Assembly (NCBI GenBank): GCA_015661985.1
Contig: DQVB01000677.1
Coordinates: 1 to 7,612 of the forward strand
Source of the DNA: Planctomycetota bacterium
Lineage (GTDB): Bacteria; Planctomycetota; Planctomycetia; Pirellulales; Thermoguttaceae
DNA length: 7,612 nt
Direction of reading: 5' to 3'
This document shows, in pieces, positions 6,407-7,612 of the stretch. Under the pieces are notes generated by a model, which saw nothing but the letters and a program-made list of their open reading frames with translations, searched no databases and was not told where the DNA came from. Numbering within the stretch: the stretch's first letter is position 1; every line of letters starts with the position of its first letter. The position numbers and the translations under genes are program-made.

Positions 6407-7471
6407 ATGTCGTGGGGTTACTATTGGCGGCCGTACGTGCCGGTAGCGGAGCGTAGGCGGCAGGCTCGGGCCGAGATGGCCAGGCTTCGCAAGAAGGGTG
6501 TCCAGATCGAACCTGTGGAGATCGAAGGTCGAAAGATTGCCAAGACCTTCTGGGGAAAGGCATGGTGCGACCACATCGAGTCGTTCCACGATTACTCCAA
6601 CCGGCTGCCGCGAGGCAGGACCTACGTGCGCAACGGTTCGGTCTGTCACCTGAGCATCTCGGAGGAACTCGTCCAGGCCAAAGTGTCCGGTTCGAAGATC
6701 TATGATGTTGAGGTGACCATCAAGCGGCTGCCGGCCAAAAAGTGGAAGGCGATCAAGAAGGGGTGCCGCGGTCAGATCGGCTCGGTCCTCGAACTGCTCC
6801 AGGGGCAATTGTCCGACCACGTGATGCGTGTCGTCACGGACCCCCGGGGCGGCCTGTTCCCCTTGTCGGGCGAAATCAAGTTCGGCTGCAGCTGCCCGGA
6901 TTGGGCCCGCATGTGCAAGCACGTGGCGGCTGTGCTGTATGGCGTCGGAGCACGGTTGGACGAGCGTCCGGAGCTGCTCTTCGTGCTCCGGGGGGTGGAC
7001 CAGGAGGAGCTCATCGAGGCGGCCGTCGAACTCGATCCGGCCATGGTCGAGCGAGGCGACGGCGCCTCGAAACGATTGGACGAAAATGCCCTGGCCGACG
7101 TGTTCGACATCGATCTGGATACCAGCCACCGAGGGGCGAAGACGGCGGGTTCGGGCCAGGCCACCAGCGCTGGCACCGGCCGCCGCTCGAAGACACGCGC
7201 AGCTGCGGCGAAGAAGACCACAGCGGCCTCATCCGCGAAGACCACGGCGAGGAAGACGCGCCCCAAGCGGTCGACGTCCAAGACGGCGGGCGCAGCGCCA
7301 GGGAGGGAGCCGGCCCGCGAGACGGAGGTCCGCTCGCGTTCAGCCAAGACCGCAACGGAGAAAGCCTCTGGGAAAAAGACGGAGAAAGCCCAGAAAACCA
7401 CGGCGCGCAAGAGAACCACGCCGGCCCGCTCGGCCACATCGCGCCGGCGCGCCCCGAGACGATCCAAGTAA
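6407..7471 (+). CDS. SWIM zinc-finger protein with histone-H1-like basic tail
   Basis: This 354-residue protein has three parts. Residues 1-~150 are the conserved N-terminal region seen in SWIM proteins that accompany SNF2 ATPases, with aromatic/basic segments such as SWGYYWRPYVPV (2-13) and AKTFWGKAWCDHIE (45-58). Residues 161-172 are the SWIM motif, CxCx6CxH: Cys161, Cys163, Cys170 and His172, expected to bind zinc and contact DNA or protein. All four ligands are present. Residues ~173-240 are acidic to neutral and include a DVFDIDLDTS stretch. Residues 241-354 are low complexity: about 35 Lys/Arg, 24 Ala and 20 Thr in 114 residues, with KTTARK occurring twice (278-283 and 330-335). The tail resembles histone H1 or extended HU tails and probably binds nucleic acid without stable structure. 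The gene follows the SNF2 ATPase by 82 bases with its own strong ribosome binding site. The protein is likely a targeting or DNA-holding partner of that motor; this is inferred from gene pairing. Confidence 0.88.
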   Translation: MSWGYYWRPYVPVAERRRQARAEMARLRKKGVQIEPVEIEGRKIAKTFWGKAWCDHIESFHDYSNRLPRGRTYVRNGSVCHLSISEELVQAKVSGSKIYDVEVTIKRLPAKKWKAIKKGCRGQIGSVLELLQGQLSDHVMRVVTDPRGGLFPLSGEIKFGCSCPDWARMCKHVAAVLYGVGARLDERPELLFVLRGVDQEELIEAAVELDPAMVERGDGASKRLDENALADVFDIDLDTSHRGAKTAGSGQATSAGTGRRSKTRAAAAKKTTAASSAKTTARKTRPKRSTSKTAGAAPGREPARETEVRSRSAKTATEKASGKKTEKAQKTTARKRTTPARSATSRRRAPRRSK

Positions 7472-7527
7472 GCGGCGCCCGCGCAAACGCTCATATTCTG
7501 CGACGTCTACGCCCCCCAGGCACTTGC

Positions 7528-7560
7528 CCGTTTTGTCCCACCTCTGACGGACAGGAACGG
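7528..7560. repeat. Imperfect inverted repeat downstream of the SWIM gene; weak terminator candidate
   Basis: CCGTT (7528-7532) pairs with AACGG (7556-7560), and TGTCC (7534-7538) with GGACA (7549-7553). They are separated by a 1x2 internal loop and closed by a 10-base loop. The repeat begins 57 bases after the SWIM stop codon. No T-run follows on the plus strand, so a Rho-independent terminator is only possible. The rest of 7472-7612 shows no gene or other signal that I can support. Confidence 0.35.
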
Positions 7561-7612
7561 CCATCCTGCCCTGCCGGTTTGCAACGCTGGGGTGAAGAAA
7601 CGCCCCCGAGCC

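Noticed and set aside
7127..7471. The repetitive-looking 3' end of the SWIM gene as a tandem DNA repeat
   Set aside because: The similarity is at the level of amino-acid composition (Lys/Ala/Thr/Arg). I see no regular repeat unit in the DNA.

Overview
The window is GC-rich bacterial DNA. It holds four well-supported genes, all on the plus strand, and the beginning of one gene on the minus strand. It looks most like a planctomycete: a secreted SGNH hydrolase with a GxDLY-type N-terminal domain, loose gene spacing, inconsistent Shine-Dalgarno use, and a SNF2 helicase paired with a SWIM protein that carries a lysine/arginine-rich tail. This placement is an inference from gene types; no rRNA or other marker is present.

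Layout. Positions 1-483 (minus) encode the N-terminal part of an unrecognised protein that leaves the window on the left. It has a clear ribosome binding site, but the coding signal changes frame near 360-390. Positions 484-768 are a divergent intergenic region with a candidate minus-strand promoter. Positions 769-1917 (plus) encode an exported SGNH/GDSL-type hydrolase. After a 239-base gap, 2157-3365 (plus) encodes a family 4 glycosyltransferase starting at GTG. A stem-loop overlaps its stop codon, and a 271-base gap follows. Positions 3637-6324 (plus) encode an 895-residue SNF2-family ATPase. After 82 bases, 6407-7471 (plus) encodes a SWIM zinc-finger protein with a histone-H1-like tail. Positions 7472-7612 contain no gene that I can see, only an imperfect inverted repeat.

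How the genes work together. The SNF2 ATPase and the SWIM protein form a plausible functional pair: a DNA translocase and a separate nucleic-acid- or protein-binding partner, probably co-transcribed. The hydrolase and the glycosyltransferase both suit envelope or polysaccharide chemistry, but the gap between them is wide and nothing in the sequence ties them to one pathway. I found no RNA genes, CRISPR arrays, insertion sequences, transposases or attachment sites. The most unusual points are the frame change in the left-hand gene, the H1-like tail on the SWIM protein, and several stem-loops in the gaps. I do not see a clearly new biological system here.
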